This document shows positions 43,601 through 56,429 of a DNA stretch of 64,000 nucleotides, piece by piece (position 1 is the stretch's first letter; each line of letters starts with the position of its first letter). The position numbers and the translations under genes are program-made. Origin of the DNA: Beta vulgaris subsp. vulgaris (lineage: Eukaryota > Streptophyta > Magnoliopsida > Caryophyllales > Amaranthaceae); contig NC_079206.1 of assembly GCF_026745355.1 (NCBI RefSeq), positions 6,593,044 to 6,657,043 of the forward strand. The letters are read 5' to 3'. The notes under the pieces were generated by a model that did no database searches, was not told the DNA's origin, and saw only the letters and a program-made list of their open reading frames with translations.

Positions 43601-45299
43601 ACCTATCTGGGCTTGAAACCAAGAAGCTGTGAGCCAGTGGGAGTGAGCCCAGTATCTACTGACAGTGTACGTCTCGTCGTCATCCATTTCCCTGTGAAGA
43701 TCACTCAAGAGCATATCTTTTGCCTATATTTTTTTCTCAAAGATGGCAAAAGTTCAAACTCATTCTTCAAATATGCATGCCCAAAACATCTAGCAAATCA
43801 CACTATACAAATGATATTGACCGCCGAACCACAGTATATTTATTTAACAGCCACTGTCTTGATATCACACTATTGGGGAAGAAATAACTATTTATCTGAC
43901 AATAACTCTATTTTCAAGCAAGCCAAAAGTTACCAGACATCACAATATAGTAGTTGCAAAAAAATTACATAACATGTCTACATCAAAGCAACATACTGAG
44001 AAATATCAACACATGAACAGCATAATCAAATATCCTTTTAGTCTCATTGGACATAGCAACCACCTAAATACAGAATTCAGTAGTGCTGCAAATTCATCAT
44101 ATGATAAACATATGTATCCATCTCAAATCAGTACACAGAACAATATTTAATAAATGCACAAAACTTTCACATAAAAATTATATTTTAAGTCTACTTCGAT
44201 AAGTTTGAAGTCACTCTCATGCGAATACCGGTTGAAAACAAATACTATTAGAACTTACCACAGGCCTATACAGACAATTTGGTTCAACATCAATGCATCA
44301 AGAACCCGCTCCTCAATTGCTATCCTTTCACATTGGATCCACAGGGTTAGATTACCTCTCGTCCCAATTGCAAGCAAATTATACCAAGCAAGAGGCAGTA
44401 AGCGAAAATTCACAGTAATTACATCATTGATTAGCTAGTATAACTGCACAACTACTACTATTTGAAAATGAAGCATCAGGCAATTCAACAAAGCATGCAA
44501 ACTGAAATTATTAAGCCCAAAGAATAAACACTTTTACTCTTCAAAGCACGACAGATATTCGATTAGTTCACTGGAATCTCAATTCAACCTAGCAACCAAT
44601 AAAATCTGCAAACACTCATTCCATATATGAATTACTTGACAATTTAAACCATTTAAAAGTTTCACCATACCTTCACCTGTTCAACGTCAACCATCCGAAT
44701 TCAAGATCAAAATACCAATTATCCAAAAGTTCACACAATAACAACATTTTATTAGATTATTACTCCAAATTACGAAAAATCAAGTGATCAAACAAATCAA
44801 ACATCTTGTACTAAATTAATCAAACAAGTTCCAAAGCAAAACAAACGGAAGTACAATGCATTAAACTCAACGCAACAAATGAGTAGATTTTAATCACAAT
44901 GACGGACCATAATCCAACAACATATGAAAACTACTCGAAATCAGCCAAATACATCACCGCAAACAACAACACCAACTCAATAATTTTTTTCCAGAAAAAA
45001 CTAAAACTCACATATTCATCATAGTAATTCAAATATCACAAAAACAAATCCAAATCTCAATATTCATGAAGTAATAACAAATATGTGAAATATCTCTTTC
45101 CTTCAACAACAAATCCTAAATCTCAACTGATTCTTCCAATCTAATACATCTTTTTCCAAGATCGTACGAGCATAATCAGATTAAACACGATTTCAATTCA
45201 TAAATCTTCCATAATAATATCGATGATAAAAAAATAACGAAATCAATAAATTAACAGCTGAAGAACAAAACAGAAAACAATAAAATCCGCCGATCTGAT
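43601..45299. other. AT-rich sequence, no gene seen
   Basis: Intron-like composition. On the minus strand it would be the first intron of the transcript suggested at 45300-45891. Confidence 0.3.
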
Positions 45300-45891
45300 G
45301 AAATGAAGGCAGTTCACCGCAGCCTCCGATTCAGTTGATGCAAGGCGGGATCCGGTAATCCACCGACTGAGCAGAAGAGAGATATTTTCCAAAAAAAAAT
45401 TCCAAAAAAATAAAAAAAATAAGAAAAAAAATAATTATCTCTCCGAAGATTACTGCTGCTGCTCCAATGGCGGCGGAAGTAATCAGAAAAAAAAAACGAT
45501 AACCAGTTCCCGACCTGCACCAAGCGAATCAGAGACCACCGCAACCAACGCAAGCTTTATCTCTCTAGAAAAATCTCCTTCTCTCTCTAAATAAACTCTT
45601 TCTCTCACTAGAAAAATCTCTTTCTCTCTCTAAAAAAAACTCGTTTTCTCTCTCTCTCTAAGATAATTTGTGTGAACAAGAAAAAAAAGGAGGGAGAGAA
45701 TCTAAAATCTATTTATTTTGTTGAATTTTTTGTTTTCCCTTTTTTTGTTGATTTTGTTTTCCTGAGGCTATGCCTATTTTGAGCTAATCTAATCTAATCT
45801 AACAACTCTTCCTTTAGAAGGCTATATAGCTCTGTATAAGATTTTTTTTGAGGAGAGAGAAAGAGTAGAGGCGGTGAGAGGGTTATTTATA
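45300..45891 (-). promoter_or_regulatory. Minus-strand promoter and GA-rich leader exon
   Basis: The minus strand has a TATA box (TATAAATA, plus positions 45884-45891). It is followed by a pyrimidine-rich initiator region (CTCTCACCGCCTCTACTC), then a leader with repeats of GAGAGAAAGAGATTTTTCTA (45545-45660) and GATTA repeats near 45785. A possible donor (GGCTGCG/GTGAAC) lies at about 45314-45320. The arrangement resembles a non-coding first exon with a leader intron. No coding exon was recognised to the left. Confidence 0.4.
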
Positions 45892-46169
45892 AGGGAGACA
45901 GACGAATAGGAAATTACCACGTATGTAGGTTACCTACTTCCGCTATCAACGTTGGTAATTGACAAAACCCGCCCGTAGTTGGCGGTGGTTTGTAAATGGG
46001 CTTTATTTTCGGGTTTATTTACAGTAGATTGCCACTTGGCCCCCTGTTTGTAATTTTTTTAAAATTTAGGGAGAAAGCATCCTAACTGGAACCTAGTACA
46101 TGTCCATTCTATTTGGATTTGCAGACAAGTCTCTTTGAGAGTAAGGGTGAAGAGTAAGGGGAAATCCCC

Positions 46170-46262
46170 ATCTCCAAAATAGCTCGAGTGAGTTTGATCC
46201 TACAACCTTAACATTGTGATATACAAACCAGACCACTCGACTAAGTACTACTTGATGTTGAT
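46170..46262 (-). mobile_element. tRNA-derived SINE fragment
   Basis: The minus strand reads CTTAGTCGAGTGGTCTGG (A box) and GTTGTAGGATCAAACTCAC (B box) with typical spacing. Confidence 0.55.
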
Positions 46263-46480
46263 GCCCCTGTTTGTACCTTGCGTCTCAAGTCAAAAGGTTT
46301 TGTGTGAACGTATTTGTGTGATTGTGCGTGCTCTGATCTTAGCCGGTTTTTTGCATCTCGTGAATTGAGATTTTATAGATTTCATTTTCATGCTTTTAGA
46401 GTAGTTGTGAAATGTGAATGTAATGGTGGTTAATCTCGAGAACACAGCATTATGATTTCCAATTTACTATTTCAGATATA

Positions 46481-46739
46481 CTTCCTCCGTTTCTAAATAA
46501 GTGCAATACTTCTTGTTTTCACGTTTGCTAATGCATTATTTTAACCATTAATATCTTCAATTATCAATAAATAAAAATTATAAAAAGTTGATATTAAAAA
46601 AATTCACATTCAGACGAATCTAACAAGATCCCACATGACTATGTTTTTTCTCAAATGTAAATCACCAAAGCTAATTAAAGTTTAAACTGTAAATAGTAAA
46701 CACTATGCAAATGTTGCACTTATTTAGAAACGGAGGAAG
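46481..46739. mobile_element. Stowaway-like MITE
   Basis: 259 bp. The ends CTTCCTCCGTTTCTAAATAA and TTATTTAGAAACGGAGGAAG are exact complements, flanked by TA (46479-46480 and 46740-46741). The perfect ends suggest a young insertion. Confidence 0.9.
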
Positions 46740-46914
46740 TATAATATAGGGATTGTTTGGTATCTTGATTAATCGGTTGTTATTTTTTGCTTGGTTTGTT
46801 TGCCCGTTTAGAAGTATTGACGGTGTGAATTGATTTATCAAGTTAGTTTATGAGATAGTTGTTCAAAAAAGTGTGTGATAAAATTAGTTGTGGTTGTTGG
46901 CAGTTTATTAGAGA

Positions 46915-47448
46915 AGCACTTGGGTTTCAGTTGGTCTTCATTTTTTTTCAGTTAGTTACTAATTTTTTTCAGTTAGTCTTAATTTTTTTTTTTCAGTTAG
47001 GGCCTGTTCTCCCTAGCTTATTTTCAGTTCAGTTCAGCTTTAATCAATTCAGTTCAGTTCAGTTCAGCTCCAATCAATTCAGTTCAGTCCATGCTAATAG
47101 TCTTCATTTTTTTTCAGTTGGTCATCTTTTAGTTAATGTTTTTCAGTTAGTTTCTAATTTTTTTTTCCAGTTAGTCTTCATTTTTTTCAGTTAGTCTTAA
47201 TTCTTTTTCAGTTAGTCTTCATTTTTTTTCAGTTGGTCATCATTTAGTTAATGTTTTTCAATTAGTTTCTGATTTTTTTCAGTTAATCTTCATTTTTTTC
47301 AGTTAGTCTTCATTTTTTTCAGTTAGTTTTCATTCTTTTCAGTTAGTCTTCATTTTTTTTCAGTTAGTCTTCATTTTTTTCAGTTAGTCTTCATTTTTTT
47401 TTTAGTTAGTCTTCTTTTTTTTTCAGTTAGTTATTGTTTTTGTTTCAG
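46915..47448 (+). repeat. TTTTTTCAGTTAGTC tandem array with embedded MITE fragment
   Basis: About twenty units of ~20 bp with CAGTTAGTCTTCATTTTTTT. It is interrupted at 46999-47095 by GGGCCTGTTCTCC followed by CAGTTCAGTT repeats, the left end of the MITE family seen at 48624-48837. A TTA directly precedes that end. The apparent 111-codon frame is a product of the repeats. Confidence 0.65.
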
Positions 47449-47880
47449 TTTTTTTTTTTTTAAGGAGAAATTTCATTAATTGAAGGCCAAACGGCATCTA
47501 CAATAGATATTAAAGAAAAACAAGATACAATGAAACAAGGTTAAATCAAATTCGTCTTCGAAAAAACTACAATGAACCAAATCGAGAAATATAGCGCAGC
47601 CCCCTTGTATTTGCTGAATCAAACAGTTATTGATGAGGGAGTCTATCATTTTGACATAGTTTGGGAAGAACAATCTTGATCGAGCCATGTTTACCACATC
47701 CGAGATTCCAATACCTTCATGTTGAGTCTCGAACTTCAACCAATGAGAACAATTTCTCATACCTAAAAACAACAAAACCATACTCACAACTCCCATAGGG
47801 GAGAAGGAGATCTCCACAACAGAGAGTACTAAAAAAATCCCATAAAGATATACTAATTTATTCAACAAAAATAAAAGAGG
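47449..47880 (-). mobile_element. Probable L1-like retroposon 3' end with poly(A)
   Basis: On the minus strand the stretch ends GCCTTCAATTAATGAAATTT...AAAAAAAAAA (plus-strand T run 47449-47461), the usual appearance of a plant LINE tail. A 130-codon frame (47868-47476) precedes it. It has no domain I recognise and may include 3' untranslated sequence. The insertion lies directly at the end of the CAGTTAG array. Confidence 0.4.
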
Positions 47881-48623
47881 GAGAGGGGCTTACCATGAAT
47901 GAAAACATCCATGGCAGCCCCCTAACTGATGAAGAAAGGGTAAGGGAGGCTAGGGTTTAGAGAGAAAGAGAGAGAGGGGGGGAAATGAGCGGCTTAAGTA
48001 CGGGGGGCTTAGCTAGCAAAGGGTTTTCGCGTATTTTTTTTGGTTAGAAGCACTTGATCAAACGCCACTGAATTTTTGAACTGCCATGAGTGTTGATGCC
48101 ATTGATGGGCGGTACGCGTGCTCGCTCCAAGTCATGTTACAATAATTACAAGGATTTATACAGGGAAAATGTTAGACTAATAAAAAACACAAAATTGAAA
48201 GAAAAAGAGAAGAAATTTCAGAAGTGGGTAGATTTTTTTTACGTTTTCGAACCCAGATTTTAGAGCGAAAGAGAAGAACAGGGAAAAGATCAAGCATTAT
48301 TTATCTATCTGGTAAAAGAAACAAGTGGGTGTTTCTTACCAATTTCTAGGATGAAAGTTGAAGATGATCATGATTTTCTCAAAAGTGAGCATATAATATG
48401 TAACTTTCTTTTGGGTGTAATATATGTAATATTGTTGTGATATGAGATTGGATCCATGAAATGAAATGAGAGAGAAAGAGAGGAGAAGAAGTTGAGAAGA
48501 AGTTAAAAAAATCAACCCGTCCGACGGAAAGTGTTGGGTCAGACGGTCTGACCCAATACTTTCACTTAAATAAAACAAGATTCTAATTTACCTTAATTCT
48601 CGTGTAAAAACAGAATCAGGATA
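47881..48623. other. Spacer with a possible minus-strand leader exon
   Basis: The minus strand at about 47881-47990 reads a CT-rich leader with AAACCCTAG, then ATGGATGTTTTCATTCATG followed by GTAAGCC (a good donor). This looks like the first exon of a plant gene whose body has been lost or replaced by the retroposon at 47449-47880. Otherwise nothing seen. Confidence 0.3.
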
Positions 48624-48837
48624 GGGCATGTTCTCTTCGGCATAAAACAACTGAACTAAACTGAATTGATCTGAACTGAACTGAACTGAACTGAACTGAA
48701 CTGAAAAGTGATATGTGAGAGTAAAAGTATTGTCAAGAGCTGAACTGGTCTGATCTAAACTGAACTGAACTGATCTGAACTGAACTGAATTGAACTGAAC
48801 TGAACTGAACTGAAAATAAGTTAGGGAGAACAGGCCC
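48624..48837. mobile_element. MITE with GGGCCTGTTCTC ends and CTGAACTGAA core
   Basis: 214 bp, from GGGCATGTTCTC to GAGAACAGGCCC. The interior is mostly CTGAACTGAA repeats. TTA follows the right end and ATA precedes the left, near the 3-bp TWA duplication of PIF/Harbinger-type MITEs. Relatives are at 46999-47095 (truncated) and 50980-51161. Confidence 0.6.
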
Positions 48838-50194
48838 TTATATTATGGGGCGGAGGGAGTAATTTCTAAGACAAGTACAATTGGCAAGAGTTGAGCAAAC
48901 CATGTACTTATTATGCATTTAATTTGTTAACTCGTGTTCAATCAAAACCATGCCTTAGCTTGCCAATATCCTGTGCAAACATACATCAACATAGAGCCCC
49001 GAAATTTTGAGGGTCCAAATATTAAATCCCAACCTTTTTCTCAACTGAAACATACAATGCACCATATCAATAATCAAACGTCTGACTCTCTAACTTCCTC
49101 TAATTTCTCGGTGCATATTATTGGCAACAATAACTCAAACCGCAATTCTTCAAAAATTGTTGTCTTTTGAAAATCTTCCATATTTTTAATTTCTCAATTT
49201 CTCTTAACAAATCCACAAAATTATCTCACTCATTCCCAATCAAATGTTATGTAGAAGATGAAATAATCAATACTAATTTCTCCATTCAATCTTCAACTAA
49301 CGACTAATTTTTCACTCTTTATTTATTTCTAACCGATCTCTTTTTTCAATCAATTATCAGCTAATTCTGAGAGGAAACTAATATTTTAAGGTTGGTGACT
49401 TTGTGTATATTTTAATGAGATTTTTTAAAATAAAATTTAGGTTGAAATAATTTGGTTAATATTTGACTAACTGGGACAGATTTATCACAAATTGGAGTAC
49501 TAGTGCTCAATTGCCAGGTTGTTTCGCTCCTTTTTTCTTCACTTTCACTTAAGTAAATTGTTGATGGTGTGATTCACACCTTAATGGCTGTTTTTCCCTA
49601 TGCCTCCTAAAATTATAAAGTATGAATCTCGATACGAGAAACGTATTATTAAAATAGCACATAACTTTGCTGGAATATGTTGACGAAGGATAACTTTGTT
49701 TGCTTGTTTGTGTAATTCTCCTTAATTTTAAAATTATTAATTATTTTCAATAAGTATAGTTATACTATTTTAATGAGTATATTTTAAACATCTTTTAATA
49801 ATATCATTAAGTTATAGTTTTAATAATATTGATATAACCATATGTATTTTAATATTTTATTTAGAAAATTACAGGATACACTTTTTTTTTTAATTGATAA
49901 GGAAAAGTGTCGTCCGACCCAGTTGCACCGGACGACCAGATGCGGCCTTTAACATGTCCAAAGTGGGACGTGTAACAAGACCTCACTTTTAAATGGGCCT
50001 ACGAATTGATAAAATAAAATCTTTAACCATAAAAAACTTAAAGTTGATATAGTCAAGATGTTTGCAAATTTCTTGAATTCAGCTCTTATATCAAAAGATT
50101 TGGAAGAATAAAGCTTAGTTTAATGCATGTTTTCATTTAGTTTACTTGTATATTTTGGTGATTTATTTAAATCGAGTTATATTTTCAAATATTA
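48838..50194. other. Intergenic AT-rich sequence, nothing seen
   Basis: No credible ORF, no repeat ends recognised. Confidence 0.4.
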
Positions 50195-50355
50195 GCACAG
50201 GGCCTCCTTATTGTTCGGGTTGAGGCTAGAGACGACCGTTCAAAAGTGGGAGAAAGGTAAGAAAATTTCACCCCTAAAGTGTCTCTAGTGAAGTTAATCT
50301 CACAATTTCAAAACTATAATATATAAACTTTACCACTATATCAAATACTATTTGA
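50195..50355 (-). mobile_element. tRNA-derived SINE, decayed
   Basis: The minus strand has GTAAAGTTTATATATTATAG and AAATTGTGAGATTAACTTC in the places of A and B boxes, then a body like that of 46170-46262. Weak but consistent in layout. Confidence 0.4.
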
Positions 50356-50718
50356 CACAAAGACGAATTATTATGTAACAGACCAAGTGAAGGCAGTTTA
50401 CAACTTTTCATTTACTTTAAAATAGGAAAATTTGCTAATAAAAATCTTTTAAAAATTCAATTTTGCGAAAAAAAACCTCATAAAACATTATTTGCAAAAA
50501 GAAACCACAAACTTTTCCTTTAAAATAAAAACTTAGACGAGATTGAATTAAACTACAAATTAGGTGTTGACAAATTATATATTTGCCCTAACCGTGTGTT
50601 TCTCCTCTAATCTCTCTAATTCCTTTTGCTAATCAGTTTAGGTTTGTAGTTTAGCAATAATAAATAAATATTTGAGTAACAGAGTAAGAATTAATTAAAG
50701 TTTGTTGAAATTAAAAAG

Positions 50719-53700
50719 ATGGAGAATTTGAAGAAGAAGAAGAGAGATAAATCAGATGACGGAGAAGAATTACGAGCCGAAATTGAAGATGAGAAGATTA
50801 AGAAGCAAAAGAAGAAAATTAAGAGTGAGATTGGAATTATGAGTGATCAATCCTTCTTCTCTCTCCCACTTTCTAAACCTACTATTGACGGGATTACCGA
50901 CCTTCGCTTCTCCAACATGACTCAGGTCTTTTTTTTTCATGTCATAATAATCCCTCGTTAATAATTGCAATCACACTACGGGCCTGTTCTCCCCAGTTTA
51001 TCTTCAGTTCAATTCGGTTTAGTGCACTTCAGTTCAATTCAGTTTAGCTCTTGACAATATTTTTACTCACATATCACTATTCATTTCAGTCCAATTCAGT
51101 TTAATTCAATTCAGTTCAATTCAATTCAGTTCAACTATTTTATGCCGAACAAAACAGACCCATCAAATTTAATGTTAGGAGTAGATGTTATTGAGCTTAG
51201 TTGGTAAAGTCTTGTAGGGGTGGTACAATATTCGAGACTTAGGATTCAATCTGTCTATATCACTTGTTTAGTTGCTCGTATATACCAAAGGAAAATTTAA
51301 TCTTAGGACATTCATTGAAATTACGTACTATCAATTCGGAGATATAAAGTGACATACAAAATTTGGTATTGAAGAAAGACGATAATCTACCTTATGTGTA
51401 AGTATGATCATGTTGATTAATGTAGGTAAAGAGGTTGTTACATTAAGTAGTAGGTGATATATATGAAGTGGTATTATCGTAAATAAATATTACTAATATT
51501 AAGCTGTTATTTTTTTAATTAAAGTAAGTCATGAGTGGATATTTGACCTTTATGACTTAATATTAATGATGAACCAACTACTCTTCTCGATAGAGCTCCT
51601 TGAACATGTACCTATATGATAGTTTTTTGAGAGAAGTATTTCACTTATATTCGAACAGATGAAGATGTGAAGATGATCTCTTGATTGAAAGAGATGGACT
51701 TTGTACCTAAGAGATAGCTATAAGAAAGTGGCACGAGTAAACATTGTTATTTGGGTGGACTCAGCATGTAATTTGATTTACGGAACCAAGTTGTCTTGGA
51801 CTTTTTCCTTAACCAATTGGTTGGAGGTTCGATCCTCAACTTTTAGAAATGGAAAGTGATTCTTGGTAAGTCATTCACCCTTTAAGTGGAGCACCCATGG
51901 CGAGGAGATTAGTCACTGTTGTCGGCACTGAATACATTGGTTGTTCACCCAATAAAAAAAAAAGTGGCACCAACAAAGTTAACTCCATTTTGGATTTCTT
52001 TTGCTTGTTGAAAGCTTAAAGTTCTTTAGATTGTGATACCTTTTGAAGCGTAACATGGTAGTGGGAGTTCTTGTGATAGTAGTTTGAAGTAAATGTTGCT
52101 ATGCTGATGCCTTGCTTTACTATGTTTGCAGATTCAAGCTAGAGCTATACCTCTTCTCTTGGAAGGCAAAGACGTCTTTGGAGCTGCAAGGACTGGTTCT
52201 GGGAAGACTCTTGCTTTTCTTGTTCCAGCTGTAGAGTTGTTGTTTCAAGCTCGCTTCGCTTCTCGTAATGGACTTGGTGTCCTCATTATTTGTCCTACAA
52301 GGGAGCTAGCTATACAGGTGAAACTTTATTCCTCATTCTATTGATTCAGTCTCACAAAACACTGTCTTCTTCTTTGTGCTTGCTTGGCTTTGAATCAATT
52401 TGGCGGTTTCCCTTGACTTATTGTGCGAATGATTCAGATACATGATGTTGCCAAAGACCTTATGAAGCATCATTCACAAACCCTTGGCTTGGTGATCGGT
52501 GGTCCAGGCCGAAGGGGAGAAGCAGAACAGCTTGCCAAAGGTGTTAATCTTTTAGTGGCAACTCCTGGACGGCTAAATGATCATCTTCAACATACTAAGG
52601 GATTCATATACAAGAACTTAAAGGTGACCTTGTGTAGTTCTATGATCCTTTCTTCTCATGTGAAGTCAGTTGTAATTTATAAACACAAGTGAATTTATCT
52701 TCTTAACATCACTCTGTTAATCTTTCAGAACTAAAAATACTACAATGAAATAAAAAGTATCCTTGATGTATAAAAAAATTGGTTTTTTGTATTCATTTTC
52801 TTAAAAATGGAGGAGATCTCTTTGCTTTTCTTTCCATACCCTTGGAAATGATGGAAAAGTAAAGTGCTCAGTAATGCTTGCATTCACTGGGATGTTGAAA
52901 TCTCTAATATTTTTTGCCGTTTGCAGTGCCTGATAATCGATGAAGCTGACAGGATTCTGGAAGTTAATTTTGAAGAAGAGATGAGGCAAATCATAAAGAT
53001 TCTACCAAAGGTCAGAAATATGATTTTTATGGAGCATGTGTTGATTGACATACTCTGTACATTCTGCACAATTTATATGTGGAGATATGATGACATTGTG
53101 TAATGACTAAAGACACACAGAACATTCATGTCAATCTGTTGAAGTTATTGATTCCTATTGACATGAACAGCCTATATAATTAAGTTGCGTTTTGCAGTAT
53201 TTGGGATGGGTTTTTTTTCATTATCTGTGATGTTGTTCAGTGCCTGTTTTCTGTGGGTTAACCACTTTGTGGTTCCAGTATTGTATGTGCTATGCTAATG
53301 TTGTTAATGCTCCTCTTTAACTCTATCCAGACTATGAAGTTTCTGAAAAAATGTTCTTGTTGAAAATTTTCTGTCATACAGGAGCGGCAAACAGTTCTTT
53401 TTTCGGCCACCCAAACCAAGAAGGTAGCTGTCAATTTTTGTTCTGTATACTTCAGTTTCAGGGAAAAGAAGCAGGGGTTGAGGGGGAGATGGTGTTTGCT
53501 GTTTTGAGTTTCTGACTCTACTTGCTGATTAGGTGGTATTATTATCTTGGTCTGTAGGTGGAGGACCTTGGACGCTTGTCGTTCCAGTCTACAGCTATCT
53601 ATGTTGATGTGGATGAGGCGAGGAGAAAGGTAAGTGGGAAATAGATATCGATGCTGCATTTGCTCCATTTTTTTTATCTGTCAGCCTTATTTGCTCCATT

Positions 53701-55790
53701 TGCTGGATTCCACAGGTTACCAATGACGGACTAGAGCAGGGCTTTTGTGTTATTCCTAGTGCAAAGAGATTAATTCTTCTTTATTCGATCCTGAAGAGGA
53801 ATCTGTCTAAGAAAGTTATGGTTTTCTTTTCTTCCTGCAAATCAGTTCAATTTCATTCAGAACTCCTGAGATACATTCAAATGGACTGCTTTGATATTTA
53901 TGGGAAACAAAAGCAGAACAAGAGGAGGACAACATTGTCTGACTTCCGCAAAGCAGAAACAGGCATACTTTTATGTACTGATGTTGTTGCTCGTGGACTT
54001 GATATTCCTGCTGTGGTTAGTGCCTTTTGTGCTGCTGTTCTCATGAATAACAGTTATGACAACAGACTATAGGTTCTGTTATAACAAAAGCTCTTATGGT
54101 TTTATGTCTTATTTTCTTGGATTCTTGTAGGATTTGATTGTTCAGTATGATCCTCCAGATAAACCAAAGGTTTGCGACTTGATCCCCTCTGAATAGCTCT
54201 ATTTGAGTCGATATGCTGACTGATGATATTCTTTTAGGAATATATTCATAGGGTTGGGCGAACAGCTCGTGGGGAAGGTGCTAAAGGAAAGGCTTTGCTT
54301 TTCCTGATCCCAGAAGAATTGCAGTTCCTCAGTTATTTAAAGGTATAAATATATTCACTAGCACCATCTAAAGGTCCTAGGATGAAAATTAAGTGAGACG
54401 GATATGGTTTGAGCTTGCAATTTGATAAACATAAATGTAATCGAGACTCCTGGTGCGAGATATCTGCAAGATGGCTCAGATAGATTCTTTTTAAATGCTG
54501 AATGAGTGCTGACTGCAAACACGGACGAGCAGAAAACTCTTAAATATATTCCTCAACTGTGCTAGTTTGCTAGGTAGATCCAGTCGTTCCTTAATGTTAT
54601 GCTGCTTTCTTGCTAGCTCAATATGCTACTTTTAATGCAGAGTGAGAAGGTTCCCATGAAAGAGTATGAGATCGACACAACGAAGCTGCCAAATGTGCAG
54701 TCTCATCTGGTAATGAATCTTCCTATTTCTGTTTCTTGTTTCTAATCAGGATAGCACCTTACTTAGGCTGTGGATTTTGGCAGGAGAGATTGGTGGCAAA
54801 TAATTATTACTTGAAAAGGTCAGCTAAAGATGCATACAGCGCCTACATAAAGTCATATAACTCGCATTCCATGAAGAATGTGTTCAATGTACACCAGCTT
54901 GATCTGCAGGTAATCTTTTCTTCTGATTCATGGAAACATTGTATATCTACAACTGTAGTGTCTAAGGTAAACAGGAAAACTCTATAGGACAACTGCTAGA
55001 CCAACGTTATTATATGGATGTGTTAGGCATTTAGGAAGGATCATAATAGGAAAATGGGGGTAGTGAGGTCCTCATATTGAGATGTCATAGGGTAGTGGAA
55101 TCTTCGGATACTTGAGATTTTTGAAGAAATTGGTGGAGGGTGAAGATGATTTTGATGAAGGGAATTGGAAATGATGTATAATTAGGTTTGCAAGTGTATA
55201 CGCTTGATAAAAGAGAATAGAAACTAGATTTATGTGAACTTGCTGGAGATAAAATCTTGACTCATGCAGCCGACCTCATTTGATGGGATTAAGGCTCTGA
55301 CATTGTTATATGAAAGAATTTATACCACGAGGGAGTGACTTTTTCCCAAATTGTTACAAAGAAGGGCTTTTATAGATACGGTTTGTCGGTTTCCAACATT
55401 GAATTAAAAAAGAAGACTATTTCATTACGAATTGAAATGTTTGTCAGATAGTGTATCTCTAATTTACCCTTAAAACCTATAACCATCATCTATTATTCTG
55501 AACTGGTCCATAATCCATATATCACTAGTAACTCCAGAAAGAAGATATTTTATTTGGATGATATATAGAAGTATTATGCTATACGATGCCATTAAATCAA
55601 TGTTTTTTTGCTTGTGCAGGCAATAGCTGCTTCATTTTGCTTTTCTAGTGCACCAAAGATAAATATCAATATAGACAGCAACGCCTCGAAATTTAGGAAG
55701 AAGAGTCATAAAATCAAAGGGAGGTTCAATGAAAGCAACCCTTATGGGAGGCGATGTGACGATGATACTAGGCAATTCGTTAGGTATTAG
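50719..55790 (+). CDS. DEAD-box ATP-dependent RNA helicase, HAS1/DDX18 type
   Basis: Twelve exons, from sequence and GT-AG signals: 50719-50925, 52132-52317, 52438-52623, 52927-53010, 53382-53423, 53558-53629, 53716-54015, 54131-54169, 54238-54342, 54641-54709, 54784-54909, 55620-55790. Together they encode 528 residues. Motifs in order: Lys/Glu-rich N-terminus (1-40); Q motif ending NMTQIQ (69/70 junction); Walker [27 protein letters not shown] (exon 4); SAT (exon 5); [36 protein letters not shown]. The C-terminal region includes [16 protein letters not shown], typical of the HAS1/DDX18 family (Arabidopsis RH27 and RH51). The family acts in the nucleolus on pre-rRNA and releases snoRNAs during 60S and 40S assembly. 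All catalytic motifs are present, so the gene should be functional. The N-terminus is shorter than in many plant homologues. Intron 1 (1.2 kb) holds a MITE and two SINEs. Confidence 0.92.
50980..51161. mobile_element. MITE with GGGCCTGTTCTCC end, in helicase intron 1
   Basis: It starts GGGCCTGTTCTCCCC and ends AACAAAACAGACCC. The interior is made of CAGTTCAATTC repeats, as in 48624-48837. The target duplication is not clear. Confidence 0.55.
51180..51320 (+). mobile_element. tRNA-derived SINE, in helicase intron 1
   Basis: GAGCTTAGTTGGTAAAGTC (A box) and CTTAGGATTCAATCTGTC (B box) about 35 bp apart. The tail is not resolved. Confidence 0.55.
51785..51967 (+). mobile_element. tRNA-derived SINE with A-tail, in helicase intron 1
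   Basis: AACCAATTGGTTGGAGGTTCG contains a B-box-like GGTTCGATCC. The body runs to ACCCAATAAAAAAAAAA at 51950-51963. The A box is poorly preserved. Confidence 0.5.
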
Positions 55791-56264
55791 GAAATTTTGT
55801 CTTAATTGTGCTGAAGATGTGTCATATTGGCAATTTTGCATTTTTAGGATATAGATTGGAACAATTCTACTACAATAGTTGTTAATAGTATTAATGTATT
55901 ACATAAGATGTTCTATGATTTATCTTCTATGCATATATATTTTATTCATATCAAATTTTCACATTATTAGAGATATTAATGGCTAAAATTGTATATTGAC
56001 AAATACTCCCGTCAAATTGTTTCAATTAATATCTTCTACAAAGAAATAGCCCCAATGCTAGATCTAATCTTTGATATCTATAGACGTCATATTTGAATAC
56101 GTGTATGTTCAGGCAAAGATATATTCCTCCCAGATCCCATCAGTGAACACATTCAATTTCTCTTTAAACAGAGAACTAGCCTGCAATGCAGACAGAAACT
56201 TGCATTGATTCATATTGTCAAACACCACAAACTAATTCTTTTTTTTTTTTGTTGAAAAAAAAAA
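55791..56264 (+). other. 3' flank of the helicase gene, no further gene seen
   Basis: The 3' untranslated region is AT-rich. A T-run and A-run pair at 56238-56264 marks the approach to the 3' end of minus-strand sequence at 56430. Confidence 0.4.
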
Positions 56265-56429
56265 GTATTTGAAGAGGACAAATACCTTAAGCATTAATGC
56301 ATCATGGTTTTATATGTTACAAATCGTACCAATGATCATGGACTTCCCTTCAAAGAGGATAAAAGTCATGACATACACATCCAAAAGTATTGGGTGCCTG
56401 CAAAACCTACCGACTAGGCGACTACAACA

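Noticed and set aside
43487..43972. Plus-strand frame of 161 codons
   Set aside because: Overlaps the minus-strand LINE RNase H remnant and has no domain of its own.
46859..47194. 111-codon frame with FFQLV repeats
   Set aside because: Product of TTTTTTCAGTTAGTC tandem units.
53258..53668. Minus-strand frame of 136 codons
   Set aside because: Lies antisense over helicase exons 5 and 6 and their introns; no domain.
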